Part shown: positions 1-8,073 of the stretch, piece by piece
How the letters are laid out: every line of letters begins with the position of its first letter
Position numbering within the stretch: the stretch's first letter is position 1
From: Mobilibacterium timonense
GTDB taxonomy: Bacteria; Bacillota; Clostridia; Peptostreptococcales; Anaerovoracaceae
Assembly: GCF_900155555.1 (NCBI RefSeq)
Contig: NZ_FUHN01000007.1
Span: 468,201 to 532,200, forward strand
Direction: 5' to 3'
DNA length: 64,000 nt
Position numbers and translations under genes: made by a program
Notes under the pieces: generated by a model
Told to the model about the DNA's origin: nothing
The model's input: the letters and a program-made list of their open reading frames with translations, nothing else
The model's database searches: none

Positions 1-663
1 CACGTCCAGCTCCGGGATGGAGTCCTCGAGGCTCCTGGTCTCGTGCCACACGGCCCCTGCCCCGGTCATCTTCTCCTTGATGTATCCTGGCAGTGTCAGC
101 TCCTCCGGTGAGATGAGCCAGAACTCCACGTTCTCGTATCTCAGGAGGGCGTCTATGAGAGAGTGGACGGTCCGCCCGAACTTGAGGTCTCCGCAGAACC
201 CTATCTTTATCGAATCCAGCCTGCCCTTCTCCCTTCTGATGGTGAGAAGATCGGCGAGGGTCTGTGAAGGGTGAAAATGGCTTCCGTCTCCCGCGTTTAT
301 CACGGGGATGTCGCAGCTGTGGGCCGCGACGTAGGCGGCTCCTTCCTTAGGATGCCTCACGGCGATGATATCGGCGAAGCAGGAGATGACCTTCATGGTG
401 TCGTGGACGCTCTCTCCTTTTGAAACAGATGTGGAATTTGCATCGGAAAAGCCGATGACGTTTCCCCCGAGTTTGTACATTGCCGACTCGAAGCTGAGCC
501 TCGTCCTGGTAGACGGTTCATAGAACAGGGTAGCCAGCTTTTTGTGGGCGCAGGCATCCTGGTACTTCTCCGGTTCAGCCGTTATCCTGTCGGCAAGATC
601 CAGCATCTCGTCCACTTCTTCTGTGGAAAGGTCGGTGATGTTGATCAGATCTCTCTTAGCCAT
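1..663 (-). CDS. pyrB: Aspartate carbamoyltransferase catalytic chain (partial, C-terminus beyond window edge)
   Basis: Catalyses carbamoyl phosphate + aspartate to N-carbamoylaspartate, the first committed step of UMP synthesis, in the cytoplasm. The visible 221 residues start MAKRDLINITDLSTEEVDEM and contain the carbamoyl-phosphate loop FYEPSTRTRLSFESA, the SKGESVHDT segment, and GDLKFGRTVHSL, where the aspartate-binding domain begins. About 85 C-terminal residues are expected off the left edge. The ATG lies inside the last codons of pyrE: the two genes overlap by 19 bp in different frames, so translation is probably coupled. It is the last visible gene of the pyr operon; no pyrI regulatory chain can be seen in the window. 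Confidence 0.95.
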   Translation of the reverse strand, partial: MAKRDLINITDLSTEEVDEMLDLADRITAEPEKYQDACAHKKLATLFYEPSTRTRLSFESAMYKLGGNVIGFSDANSTSVSKGESVHDTMKVISCFADIIAVRHPKEGAAYVAAHSCDIPVINAGDGSHFHPSQTLADLLTIRREKGRLDSIKIGFCGDLKFGRTVHSLIDALLRYENVEFWLISPEELTLPGYIKEKMTGAGAVWHETRSLEDSIPELDV

Positions 664-1271
664 TTGATTATCTTCTCTCCTTCCCCTGTCCTGATGTAGT
701 CTTCCTTCTCGGCTTCATCTATGAGAGTCTCGATGGTGCACAGGCTCCTGTGATCCACTCCGGCCTCCCTGAAATTGACCTCTGCTTTGTTTGTGTTATA
801 GGTAAATATGCTTACGATGCCGAGAACATCGGCACCTGCTTCTCTGAGTGCCTTCACAGCCTCGATGGAAGAGCCTCCAGTAGAAAAAAGGTCTTCAATA
901 ACCACTACCTTGTCCCCGCTCTTCAGTTCTCCCTCTATACGATTGTTTCTTCCGTGGGACTTTGAGCTGCTCCTCACGTATCCCATCGGCATCCCAAGGA
1001 TATGCGCTGCTATGGCCGCATGAGCGATGCCTGCGGTGGCGGTGCCCATGAGTTTTTCACACTGTGGATAGAATTCCCGTATGGTCTCTGCCATCTCGTT
1101 TTCCACCACGTTCCTCACCTCCGGAGCGGTGAGGATCAGCCTGTTGTCGCAGTAGATAGGGCTCTTTATTCCGCTGGCCCAGGTGAACGGTTCATCTGGC
1201 CTCAGGAATACCGCCTTTATCTTGAGAAGCCCTCTGGCTATCTCTCTTTCCTTATTTTCGTCTCTTACCAA
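645..1271 (-). CDS. pyrE: Orotate phosphoribosyltransferase
   Basis: Converts orotate and PRPP to orotidine 5'-monophosphate. The protein has the family N-terminus (REIARGLLKIKAVFLRP, then FTWASGIKSPIYCDNR) and the PRPP-binding loop VVVIEDLFSTGGSSIEA. I chose a TTG start at 1271: it has a GGAGG ribosome site 8 nt upstream and gives 208 residues, the usual family length. The frame stays open to an ATG at 1328, but that start has no clear ribosome site and would add 19 residues unlike the family. Lies 72 bp after pyrF and overlaps pyrB by 19 bp. Confidence 0.93.
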   Translation of the reverse strand: MVRDENKEREIARGLLKIKAVFLRPDEPFTWASGIKSPIYCDNRLILTAPEVRNVVENEMAETIREFYPQCEKLMGTATAGIAHAAIAAHILGMPMGYVRSSSKSHGRNNRIEGELKSGDKVVVIEDLFSTGGSSIEAVKALREAGADVLGIVSIFTYNTNKAEVNFREAGVDHRSLCTIETLIDEAEKEDYIRTGEGEKIIKWLREI

Positions 1272-1343
1272 ATCTGTTGCCTCCTCCCAGAACACGAAAA
1301 CTTCTCTCGTCAGCCGGAAACCCGGCATATGTGAAAATCTTTT

Positions 1344-2060
1344 TTACCGGAGACACCTCTCGTAGGCAGAAGAAGGATCCTCCGCCCTTGTGATGCTCCT
1401 GCCTATGACCATGAAATCGCTGCCGCCCTTTCTGGCATCTCCAGGCGTGGTGACCCGCTTCTGGTCGCCCTTCGAATCTCCCGGCAATCTGATGCCAGGA
1501 GTCACGGTGAGGAAGTCCTCTCCAACCGACCGGTGTATTGTCCCGGCCTCCATAGGGGAGCATACCACGCCGTCCAGGCCCGCTTCTCTGGCGTTTCTCG
1601 CATAGCTGACCACGGTCTCCTCAACCTCTCCAGGTATAAGGAGCTGGCCGTTCATGGTGTCCTTGTCTATCGACGTGAGCATGGTCACGGCGATGAGATA
1701 CGGCTTTTTCCCCGGAGCCCCTGCCTGGACCCAGCCCTCGTCCAGGCCCTTCCTGGCAGCCTCCATCATTTTTCTGCCTCCTGCGGCGTGGACGTTCACC
1801 ATGTCCACCCCGAGGCCAGCCAGCACTCTCATGGCACTGCCCACGGTGTTCGGGATGTCGTGGAGCTTAAGATCGAGGAATATCCTGTATCCCCTCGCCT
1901 TGATCTCCCTTATGATGTCAGGGCCACAGGCGTAAAACAGCTCCATGCCGACCTTGACGAATGGCTTTTCTCCCTTGATCTCCATACGGTCGAGGAAGTT
2001 AAGCGCCTCCTCACCTCCCGGAAAATCAAGTGCGATCATAATGTCGTTATAGTCTCTCAT
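1344..2060 (-). CDS. pyrF: Orotidine 5'-phosphate decarboxylase
   Basis: Decarboxylates OMP to UMP, the last step of the de novo pathway. 238 residues of TIM-barrel type: IALDFPGGEEAL at the N-terminus, the catalytic signature DLKLHDIPNTV near residue 80, and the phosphate-binding TPGIRLPGD near 190. Length and motifs point to the shorter bacterial form. It begins 3 bp after pyrD ends, so the two are surely cotranscribed and probably translationally coupled. Confidence 0.96.
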   Translation of the reverse strand: MRDYNDIMIALDFPGGEEALNFLDRMEIKGEKPFVKVGMELFYACGPDIIREIKARGYRIFLDLKLHDIPNTVGSAMRVLAGLGVDMVNVHAAGGRKMMEAARKGLDEGWVQAGAPGKKPYLIAVTMLTSIDKDTMNGQLLIPGEVEETVVSYARNAREAGLDGVVCSPMEAGTIHRSVGEDFLTVTPGIRLPGDSKGDQKRVTTPGDARKGGSDFMVIGRSITRAEDPSSAYERCLR

Positions 2061-2063
2061 GTT

Positions 2064-2981
2064 CTAAATCACTCCTCTGATCTCATCCAGACTCTCAATG
2101 CCAAGCTCTTCCATGCGCTTCGGAAGTTCCTTTATTATATCCGGGCAGGTCCACGGGTCCACCAGGTTTGCCGATCCCACCTGTACGGCGGTGGCTCCAG
2201 CCATTATCATCTCGAGCACGTCATCAGCATTTGAAATGCCGCCTATTCCTATGACCGGTATATCCACTGCATGGAAGGCCTCGTTCACCATGCGAAGGGC
2301 TATCGGCTTGATAGCGGGCCCGGAAAGTCCGGCGTATTTCATGGCTGTAACGGGCTTCCTGGCCTTCAGGTCGATCTTGAGGGCCTTGAAATTGTTGATA
2401 AGGCTGATGCCGTCTGCACCGCCCTCCTCACACGCCCTGGCTATCGACGCTATGTCTGTGACATTCGGCGTCAGCTTCATGAACACCGGAAGACTGGTGT
2501 TTTTCTTAACCTCTTCGGTTATCCTCCTGCTGATCTCAGGGTCGGCACCGAACGCTGCGCCTCCGTCTTTGACGTTCGGGCAGCTTATATTCACTTCTAA
2601 GGCGACCACCTGCTCCTGGCCGTCTATGGCCCTGGCAAGCCTGCCGTATTCTTCCGGCGAGGACCCGCTGATGTTCGAGATCACCGGTCCGTAGTAGATC
2701 TCTCTCAACATCGGAAGGTCCTCTTCCAGGTAGTGCTCTATACCAGGGTTCTGGAGGCCTATGGAATTCATCATACCCTGGCTGCACTCCGCGATCCGCG
2801 GCAGCGGATTTCCATATCTCGGTTCCCAGGTCACGCTTTTGGTCACCAGCGCTCCCAGGATGCTCAGGTCAAAATAATCCTTGTATTCCTGCCCGTATCC
2901 GAACGTTCCGCTGGCAGGCATGACCGGGTTATGAAGCTCGGTCCCCGCCAGATCCACCTTCATGTCAGGTCTCATATCCAT
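2064..2981 (-). CDS. pyrD: Dihydroorotate dehydrogenase, catalytic subunit (class 1B)
   Basis: FMN-dependent oxidation of dihydroorotate to orotate in the cytoplasm, passing electrons to NAD+ through PyrK. 305 residues: N-terminal NPVMPASGTFGYGQEY, the active-site loop VNISCPNVKDGG, whose Cys is the class 1 catalytic base, and FMN phosphate loops IGIGGISNADD and AVQVGSANL. The PyrK gene just upstream supports class 1B rather than the membrane, quinone-linked class 2 enzyme. A 56-bp gap separates it from pyrK. Confidence 0.96.
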   Translation of the reverse strand: MDMRPDMKVDLAGTELHNPVMPASGTFGYGQEYKDYFDLSILGALVTKSVTWEPRYGNPLPRIAECSQGMMNSIGLQNPGIEHYLEEDLPMLREIYYGPVISNISGSSPEEYGRLARAIDGQEQVVALEVNISCPNVKDGGAAFGADPEISRRITEEVKKNTSLPVFMKLTPNVTDIASIARACEEGGADGISLINNFKALKIDLKARKPVTAMKYAGLSGPAIKPIALRMVNEAFHAVDIPVIGIGGISNADDVLEMIMAGATAVQVGSANLVDPWTCPDIIKELPKRMEELGIESLDEIRGVI

Positions 2982-3037
2982 CTCCTGTCTAGTCTCCTCC
3001 GATCTCTTTCTCGCTGTTCATCCTTCAGGCTACGGCA

Positions 3038-3772
3038 TCACACCAGCTGATCCCACAGAAGCTCATCCTTCCGGAACACCGGCCCTTCCTTACAGACTCT
3101 CCTGCTACCGTCAACGGTCTTCACGGAACAGCCCATGCATGCTCCGAAACCGCAGCCCATTCTTGCCTCCAGGCTGAAGAACCCGTCTTTTACCTTAGGG
3201 TCCAGTGCCTTCAGCATGGCCAGCGGACCACAGGCACAGGCCACATCCGCGACATCGAAGGCATCTGTTACGAAGCCCTTTTTTCCAGAACTGCCGTCAG
3301 CCGTCATTACCGTAACGTCGTCGCACAGATCCCTGAACTGATCCAGGAGGAATATTTCCTTCTCTGAATTGTATCCGAGTATTACCTTACAGCTCTTGCC
3401 TTCCATGGTGAGTGCCCTCACAAGGCCCAGCATCGGAGGGATCCCGATGCCTCCACCGATGATATATACGTCCTGCGGTAAAACGCCAACGTCATAGCCG
3501 TTCCCGAGTCCCGTGAGCACATCAAGCTCATCACCGGACTCCATGCGGCTCATGATCCTGGTGCCGTCTCCGACGACCCTGTACACGAGGGTATACCGGT
3601 CACCGTCGAACCTGCAGACAGAAATGGGCCTCCTCAGAAACTTCTCAGGGACCTGCACCATGGCAAACTGCCCGGGATGGCTGAAGCGACTCCCCTCTGT
3701 CTCTATCATCATGGAGTATATGCCAGGAGCTATCTCAACATTCTCCAGGATAGTGCTCTTCGTATTACGCAT
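3038..3772 (-). CDS. pyrK: Dihydroorotate dehydrogenase B, electron transfer subunit
   Basis: FAD and [2Fe-2S] subunit that carries electrons from PyrD to NAD+. 244 residues with a ferredoxin-reductase fold: the FAD-binding RRPISVCRFDG near residue 48, the nucleotide-binding IIGGGIGIPPMLGLVRAL near 105, and a C-terminal cluster region MGCGFGACMGCSVKT followed by RRVCKEGPVF, which provides the four Cys ligands. Length is normal for the family. Lies between pyrC and pyrD in the operon. Confidence 0.95.
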   Translation of the reverse strand: MRNTKSTILENVEIAPGIYSMMIETEGSRFSHPGQFAMVQVPEKFLRRPISVCRFDGDRYTLVYRVVGDGTRIMSRMESGDELDVLTGLGNGYDVGVLPQDVYIIGGGIGIPPMLGLVRALTMEGKSCKVILGYNSEKEIFLLDQFRDLCDDVTVMTADGSSGKKGFVTDAFDVADVACACGPLAMLKALDPKVKDGFFSLEARMGCGFGACMGCSVKTVDGSRRVCKEGPVFRKDELLWDQLV

Positions 3773-3800
3773 CTCTTTCCCTCCTGTGTATTTCTGATCT

Positions 3801-5036
3801 CTATCTGATGTCCGGGTCCCGATATACGACCCTGCCTCCGCAGATGGTCATCAGCACCCGTCCGTAAAGTTCCTGACCGTCGAATGGCGTACATTTTCCC
3901 TTGGAAAAGAATTTCCGGCTATCCAGGGCGAACGGCTTCTCCAGTTCTGCAAGAGTCCAGCTGTTGTCCTGCGGGATGTTGAACCGACTTCTAGGGTTTA
4001 TGCACATGAGCTCCACCAGCTTCTCCAGCGTGATGATCTTCTCTCTCACAAGACCGGTGTACAGAGCAGGAAAGGCGCACTCAAGTCCCGTGATGCCGTT
4101 CATGCTCTTCAGGAACCCCCTGCTCTTTTCCTCTTCGCTGTGCGGCGCGTGATCTGTGGCGATCATGTCCACGGTGCCATCAAGAATCCCGATGATGAGC
4201 TGCCTCCTGTCCTCCGGATCTTTTATCGGCGGGTTCATCTTGTACCGTCCTCCGAGCTCCGGCGCTGCCGCGATCCTCTCATTCACAGTTTCGCTGTCCA
4301 GGAGCAGATAGTGTGGCGCAGTCTCGCATGTCACGTCTACTCCGCTCTTTTTTCCTTCTCTTATGACCTCCACGCTCTCTCTGGTGGATATGTGGCACAC
4401 GTGATAGGACGCTCCCGTCTCATCCGCAAGTTTTATGTCCCTCTCGATCTGCCGCCATTCACTTTCTCTGACCTTTCCCTGAGCCAGAAGCGCTTCATCC
4501 TCGCAGTGAGCGACTATTATTTTTCCAAGGGCATGTGCCTCTTCCATCGCCGCCCTCATCAGTCCCTCGTCCTGAACGCCTCTTCCGTCATCGGAGAATG
4601 CCACTACATGAGGGGCCAGCTCCTCCATGCGCGATAGCTCTCCTGTGCCGGACTGGTCGCCCGTGATCGTCCCGTAAGGGTGGATGTGGATCCGCTCCTC
4701 TTCCGGTATTCCATCGATCGCGTCAGTCTCTGCTTTAAGGCCTCTCAGGTCCGACGGGGCCGGTTTCAGGTTCGGCATGGTGCATACGTCTGTGTATCCT
4801 CCCCTCGCCGCAGCTCTCGATCCCGTGAGCATCGTCTCCTTGTACTCCTGTCCCGGCTCCCTGAAGTGAACGTGGACGTCGCAGAAGGATGGCAAAATAA
4901 AAGAGTTATCAATGTCGATAACCCTGTCATGTTGTGAAATATCAATAAAGCCGCCAGCCAAGCCGCGCTCCGTATCGAAAAGGATGTTGTCTTCGAAGTG
5001 TTTGTCTGTGTAGATCTTTCCGCCTCTGAAAAACAT
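3801..5036 (-). CDS. pyrC: Dihydroorotase
   Basis: Cyclises carbamoylaspartate to dihydroorotate. 411 residues, class I amidohydrolase: metal-binding DVHVHFREPGQEYKE near residue 58, the TMPNLKPAPS segment, HCEDE and HVCHIST histidine motifs in the middle, and the ATDHAPHSEEEK active-site Asp segment near 300. First gene of the pyr operon, with GGAGG 7 nt before the ATG. The upstream gap is short and has a possible -10 TAAAAT but no good -35; I see no PyrR-type antiterminator/terminator pair there, so operon control is not explained. Confidence 0.96.
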   Translation of the reverse strand: MFFRGGKIYTDKHFEDNILFDTERGLAGGFIDISQHDRVIDIDNSFILPSFCDVHVHFREPGQEYKETMLTGSRAAARGGYTDVCTMPNLKPAPSDLRGLKAETDAIDGIPEEERIHIHPYGTITGDQSGTGELSRMEELAPHVVAFSDDGRGVQDEGLMRAAMEEAHALGKIIVAHCEDEALLAQGKVRESEWRQIERDIKLADETGASYHVCHISTRESVEVIREGKKSGVDVTCETAPHYLLLDSETVNERIAAAPELGGRYKMNPPIKDPEDRRQLIIGILDGTVDMIATDHAPHSEEEKSRGFLKSMNGITGLECAFPALYTGLVREKIITLEKLVELMCINPRSRFNIPQDNSWTLAELEKPFALDSRKFFSKGKCTPFDGQELYGRVLMTICGGRVVYRDPDIR

Positions 5037-5120
5037 TTATATCCTCCGTGATCTCTTATCTTTACCCGAATCTACGAAACATTTTACCATCTGTCGGCAG
5101 GTAATTGTGTATTAATAATG

Positions 5121-5144
5121 AAAAAAGCCACCCGTTCGGGCGGC
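5121..5144 (-). terminator. Rho-independent terminator after the cold-shock gene
   Basis: On the minus strand a 7-bp stem (GCCGCCC / GGGTGGC, one G-U pair) with a GAAC loop is followed by six T. It lies 44 bp past the cold-shock stop codon and separates that gene from pyrC. Confidence 0.85.
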
Positions 5145-5187
5145 CGTCTATACCTGATCATGATTTTAACTTTCAGGCTGCTGTGAG

Positions 5188-5403
5188 TTACTCTACGACG
5201 GTAACGTTCACAGCTCTCTTCTTGGTAGGATTCTTAGGATCGTCCTCGATGTCGAATGTGACCTTGTCCCCATCCTTCAGAGATTTGAATCCATCGCACT
5301 GGATGGCAGAATAGTGAACGAACACATCTGCGCCCCCTTCTCCGTTCTCGATGAATCCATAGCCCTTGCTGTTGTTGAACCATTTAACCGTACCCGTGCT
5401 CAT
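5188..5403 (-). CDS. Cold-shock protein, Csp family
   Basis: Small single-stranded nucleic-acid chaperone of one OB-fold. 71 residues with RNP1-like KGYGFIE and RNP2-like VFVHYSAI, the full family signature and normal length. Stands alone between its own promoter and terminator. GGAGG lies 6 nt before the ATG and the leader is about 60 nt. The C-terminus ([10 protein letters not shown]) is typical of Clostridial Csp proteins. Confidence 0.96.
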   Translation of the reverse strand: MSTGTVKWFNNSKGYGFIENGEGGADVFVHYSAIQCDGFKSLKDGDKVTFDIEDDPKNPTKKRAVNVTVVE

Positions 5404-5468
5404 TATGTCCTCCTGTCCTAATACCCTGAGGTTTCATTTGTTGGTGAAAAAAATAAAACACAATCGGA

Positions 5469-5497
5469 ATTTTACCCCCGGCATAACAAATTGTCAA
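5469..5497 (-). promoter_or_regulatory. Sigma-A type promoter of the cold-shock gene
   Basis: Minus strand: TTGACA at 5492-5497, a 17-nt spacer, TAAAAT at 5469-5474. A full consensus -35 and 5/6 -10 with ideal spacing, about 65 nt upstream of the ATG. Confidence 0.85.
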
Positions 5498-5594
5498 TTG
5501 AAACGCCGAATTTTATAGTATAAATTTCATATTTGTGGTTATTTATGCATCAATGTGACGGCAAACGACGTCACAAGTCTCCATATGTGTCCAG

Positions 5595-5635
5595 AAAAAA
5601 TGCGGAGGCCGCCTCATCATCCGGCAGACTCCGCA
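5595..5635 (-). terminator. Terminator after iscS-iscU
   Basis: Minus strand: TGCGGAG and CTCCGCA arms, with further GCC/GGC pairing inside, followed by six T (5595-5600). Ends the iscS-iscU transcript 23 bp past the iscU stop. Confidence 0.85.
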
Positions 5636-5657
5636 ATATCCTCAGATCATTCCCGAA

Positions 5658-6083
5658 CTACAGGTCGCTCTCCTCATCAGGCTTGAAGTCCTTGATCTCC
5701 GGAGGCAGCTCCATGTCGTTCTTCTTGTAGTAATCCACCAGCGCTGCCTTGATGGCTTCCTCGGCCAGTACCGAGCAGTGGATCTTGTGTGTAGGCAATC
5801 CGTCCAGTGCCTCTACAACAGCCTTGTTGGACAGCTCCAGCGCCTCCTTTACCGTCTTCCCCTTGATCATCTCCGTCGCCATGGAACTTGTGGCGATGGC
5901 TGAACCGCAGCCAAATGTCTTGAACTTGCAATCCGTGATGATGCCGTCATCGATCTTGAGGTACATCCTCATGATGTCTCCGCAGACAGGGTTTCCAACC
6001 TCGCCTACTCCGTCGGCATTCTCTATCTCTCCTACGTTTCTCGGATGCTCGAAGTGATCCATTACTTTTTCACTATATAACAT
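5658..6083 (-). CDS. iscU: Fe-S cluster assembly scaffold, IscU/NifU-N type
   Basis: Scaffold on which [2Fe-2S] clusters are built from sulfur delivered by the desulfurase encoded just upstream. 141 residues: N-terminal YSEKVMDHFEHPRNVG, first ligand Cys in GNPVCGD, the second in FGCGSAIA, and the third in HCSVLAEEAI, all three in place. The C-terminal acidic tail is slightly longer than in IscU of Proteobacteria, as is common in Clostridia. Its start overlaps the end of iscS by 11 bp. Confidence 0.95.
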   Translation of the reverse strand: MLYSEKVMDHFEHPRNVGEIENADGVGEVGNPVCGDIMRMYLKIDDGIITDCKFKTFGCGSAIATSSMATEMIKGKTVKEALELSNKAVVEALDGLPTHKIHCSVLAEEAIKAALVDYYKKNDMELPPEIKDFKPDEESDL

Positions 6084-7263
6084 GTTTCCTGACTCCTCTC
6101 TCCAGTTCGTCCCAGAAAGGACTGATCTCTCTGAACTGAGCTACTACCTGATGTACCTTCTCGATAATATAGTCTACCTGCTCCTCGGTGTTGTCCTCGG
6201 CCAGGCTGAATCTCAGTGATCCGTGTGCGGCCTCTACCGGAAGTCCGATGCCCATGAGCACGTGGCTCGGCTCAAGGGACTGGCTGGAGCACGCCGACCC
6301 GGATGAGCACTCTATTCCATACATATCCAGTGCAAGCAGCAGAGACTCTCCTTCTGCTCCCTCGAATGAATAGTTCACGTTGCCCGGCAGCCTCTTCGTC
6401 CTGTGACCGTTGAGCCTTGAATGCGGAATATCCGCAAGACCCTCGATGAGCCTGTCTCTCAGGGCGACAGTCTTTGCCGTGTTGGCCTCCATGTTGGCGA
6501 CACCCTCCTCCAGGGCAGCAGCCATGGCAGCAGCCGCAGGTGTGTTGGATGTGCCGGCTCTCTTTCCTCTCTCCTGAGCACCTCCCTCGACGATGTTCAG
6601 CAGCTTCACACCCTTTCTGGCATACAGAGCTCCCACACCCTTAGGGCCGTGGAACTTGTGACCGGACATCGACAGCATATCGATGTTCATGGCCTGTACA
6701 TCGATAGGCAGGTGGGCGGCCGCCTGTACAGCGTCTGTATGGAAAAGTACTCCCTTCTCGTGGCAGAGTTTTCCGATCTCAGCCACAGGCTGGATGGAGC
6801 CGATCTCGTTGTTTGCGAACATGATGGACACCAGCGCTGTGTCAGGCCTGATCGCCTTCTCTATGTCGTCAACGGAGATGATCCCGTCAGGCTGAGGATC
6901 CAGAATGGTCACGTCGAACCCTTCCTTCTTCAGCTTCTTCATGGTATTCAGAATGGCATCGTGTTCGATGCTCATGGTTATCAGATGGTTCTTACCCTTG
7001 CTCTTCAGTCCTCTGGCCGCGGAGATCAGAGCCTGGTTGTCCGACTCGCTTCCGCCGGAAGTGAAGTAGATCTCGTTCGGATTTGCTGCATTGATGGCCT
7101 TCGCCACCTTGGCTCTGGCATCCTCGAGGACTTCTTTGGTAGCCTGTCCTTCAGAATGCAGGCTGTTAGGGTTGCCGTTGGCATTTTTCAGGCAGTCCAC
7201 CATGACCTTCATAGAAGTCTCGCTCATGTACGTAGTGGCTGCATTGTCTGCATATACTCTCAT
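6073..7263 (-). CDS. iscS: Cysteine desulfurase (NifS/IscS family)
   Basis: PLP enzyme that takes sulfur from cysteine as an enzyme persulfide for Fe-S and other thio-compounds. 396 residues: YADNAATTYMSE at the N-terminus, PLP-lysine motif SMSGHKFHGPKGVGALY near residue 205, and the mobile active-site Cys loop SSGSACSSQSLEPSHVL near 325. The loop is of the IscS/NifS group I type. First gene of a two-gene operon with iscU, from a promoter overlapped by an Rrf2-type inverted repeat, so it is likely repressed when cysteine or Fe-S supply is adequate (inference). Confidence 0.95.
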   Translation of the reverse strand: MRVYADNAATTYMSETSMKVMVDCLKNANGNPNSLHSEGQATKEVLEDARAKVAKAINAANPNEIYFTSGGSESDNQALISAARGLKSKGKNHLITMSIEHDAILNTMKKLKKEGFDVTILDPQPDGIISVDDIEKAIRPDTALVSIMFANNEIGSIQPVAEIGKLCHEKGVLFHTDAVQAAAHLPIDVQAMNIDMLSMSGHKFHGPKGVGALYARKGVKLLNIVEGGAQERGKRAGTSNTPAAAAMAAALEEGVANMEANTAKTVALRDRLIEGLADIPHSRLNGHRTKRLPGNVNYSFEGAEGESLLLALDMYGIECSSGSACSSQSLEPSHVLMGIGLPVEAAHGSLRFSLAEDNTEEQVDYIIEKVHQVVAQFREISPFWDELERGVRKHVI

Positions 7264-7362
7264 GTTCTCCTCCTGTTTATCAATAGCCCGCCCTTCTGTA
7301 AGATGCGAGGCTGATCGTCTGGGAACCCCATTGAGTTTCTTTCGTTTTTCTTTCCATGGGAT

Positions 7363-7400
7363 AAATTAGCACTTAATTCCTAGCGTGTCAATAGGAATTA
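7363..7400 (-). promoter_or_regulatory. iscS promoter overlapped by an Rrf2-type operator
   Basis: Minus strand promoter: TTGACA at 7386-7391, 17-nt spacer, TAATTT at 7363-7368. A perfect inverted repeat TAATTCCTA-N9-TAGGAATTA covers 7374-7400 and so lies across the -35 box and spacer. The same core recurs before the Rrf2 gene and before cysE. Binding there should block RNA polymerase. Confidence 0.75.
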
Positions 7401-7451
7401 TTCAATAGAGGTTGTGCAATAATCTGTACATTCTTTACGTTCAGGTAAAGT

Positions 7452-7958
7452 TTATATTTCACCTTGCATTTTCTCCTCCGCGGCGCGCCTCTTCGCCCGG
7501 CAGGACTCCTTGTAATCCGCCATGGTTATCCCCTTTGGAAGGATCCTGTCCATGTTTCCGTCTATGATATCGCGAAGGGTTATGTTCTCAAGATAGTTGT
7601 CTATAACCATGTCCAGCCCCAGCCACAGAGGCAGGATACCGCAGGATGCCGCCTTCTCGCAGGATACGTGATCGTTTTTCAGACATTCTACAGGCGCAAG
7701 ACTCCCCTCGGTTATCTCGAGTATCTCTCCGATATTGTATTCCTCGGGCTTTCTCGCCAGTCTGTACCCGCCGTTCTTTCCTCTCAGACTCTTGAGCAGA
7801 CCTCCCTTGTTCAGCATGGATACCACTATTTCAAGGTATTTCATGGACAGATTCTGTCTCTCCGCGATGTCGCTGAGTGATATCACTCCGTCGCCCTCGT
7901 TGTTGGCCAGATCCATCATCACGATGAGCGCATACCGGCCCTTTGTGGAAACCATCAT
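7452..7958 (-). CDS. Rrf2 family transcriptional regulator, cysteine-containing (IscR/CymR-like)
   Basis: Winged-helix DNA-binding protein, 168 residues. Residues 1-75 give the Rrf2 domain (STKGRYALIVMMDLA, then LSMKYLEIVVSMLNKGGLL and RGKNGGYRLARKPEE). Cys92, Cys100 and Cys106 are spaced C-x7-C-x5-C, close to the [2Fe-2S] ligand pattern of IscR, so the protein may sense clusters. The first of two adjacent ATGs is best placed (GGGAGG about 10 nt upstream). It neighbours iscS-iscU and has its own operator, suggesting autoregulation. A CymR-like role in cysteine control is equally possible because cysE carries the same site. Confidence 0.88.
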   Translation of the reverse strand: MMVSTKGRYALIVMMDLANNEGDGVISLSDIAERQNLSMKYLEIVVSMLNKGGLLKSLRGKNGGYRLARKPEEYNIGEILEITEGSLAPVECLKNDHVSCEKAASCGILPLWLGLDMVIDNYLENITLRDIIDGNMDRILPKGITMADYKESCRAKRRAAEEKMQGEI

Positions 7959-7997
7959 TTCAACTCGACCTCCCGATCCTGATTTTTCTCAAAATGT

Positions 7998-8021
7998 AAT
8001 TCCTAGTATAACACAGGAATT
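7998..8021 (-). promoter_or_regulatory. Autoregulatory operator and extended -10 of the Rrf2 gene
   Basis: AATTCCTA (7998-8005) and CAGGAATT (8014-8021) form an inverted repeat. The minus-strand extended -10, TGTTATACT, lies inside it (TATACT at 8005-8010). The gap between CC and GG is 12 nt here against 13 nt at the other two sites. Confidence 0.65.
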
Positions 8022-8073
8022 TAGTATTTGGTGTTCTTTGTGGAAAGGAAATGAGTGCAGATGCGTCACAGAC

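Noticed and set aside
5037..5120. PyrR-dependent attenuator before pyrC
   Set aside because: The only hairpin with a T-run belongs to the cold-shock gene terminator; the remaining ~85 bp show no alternative stems.
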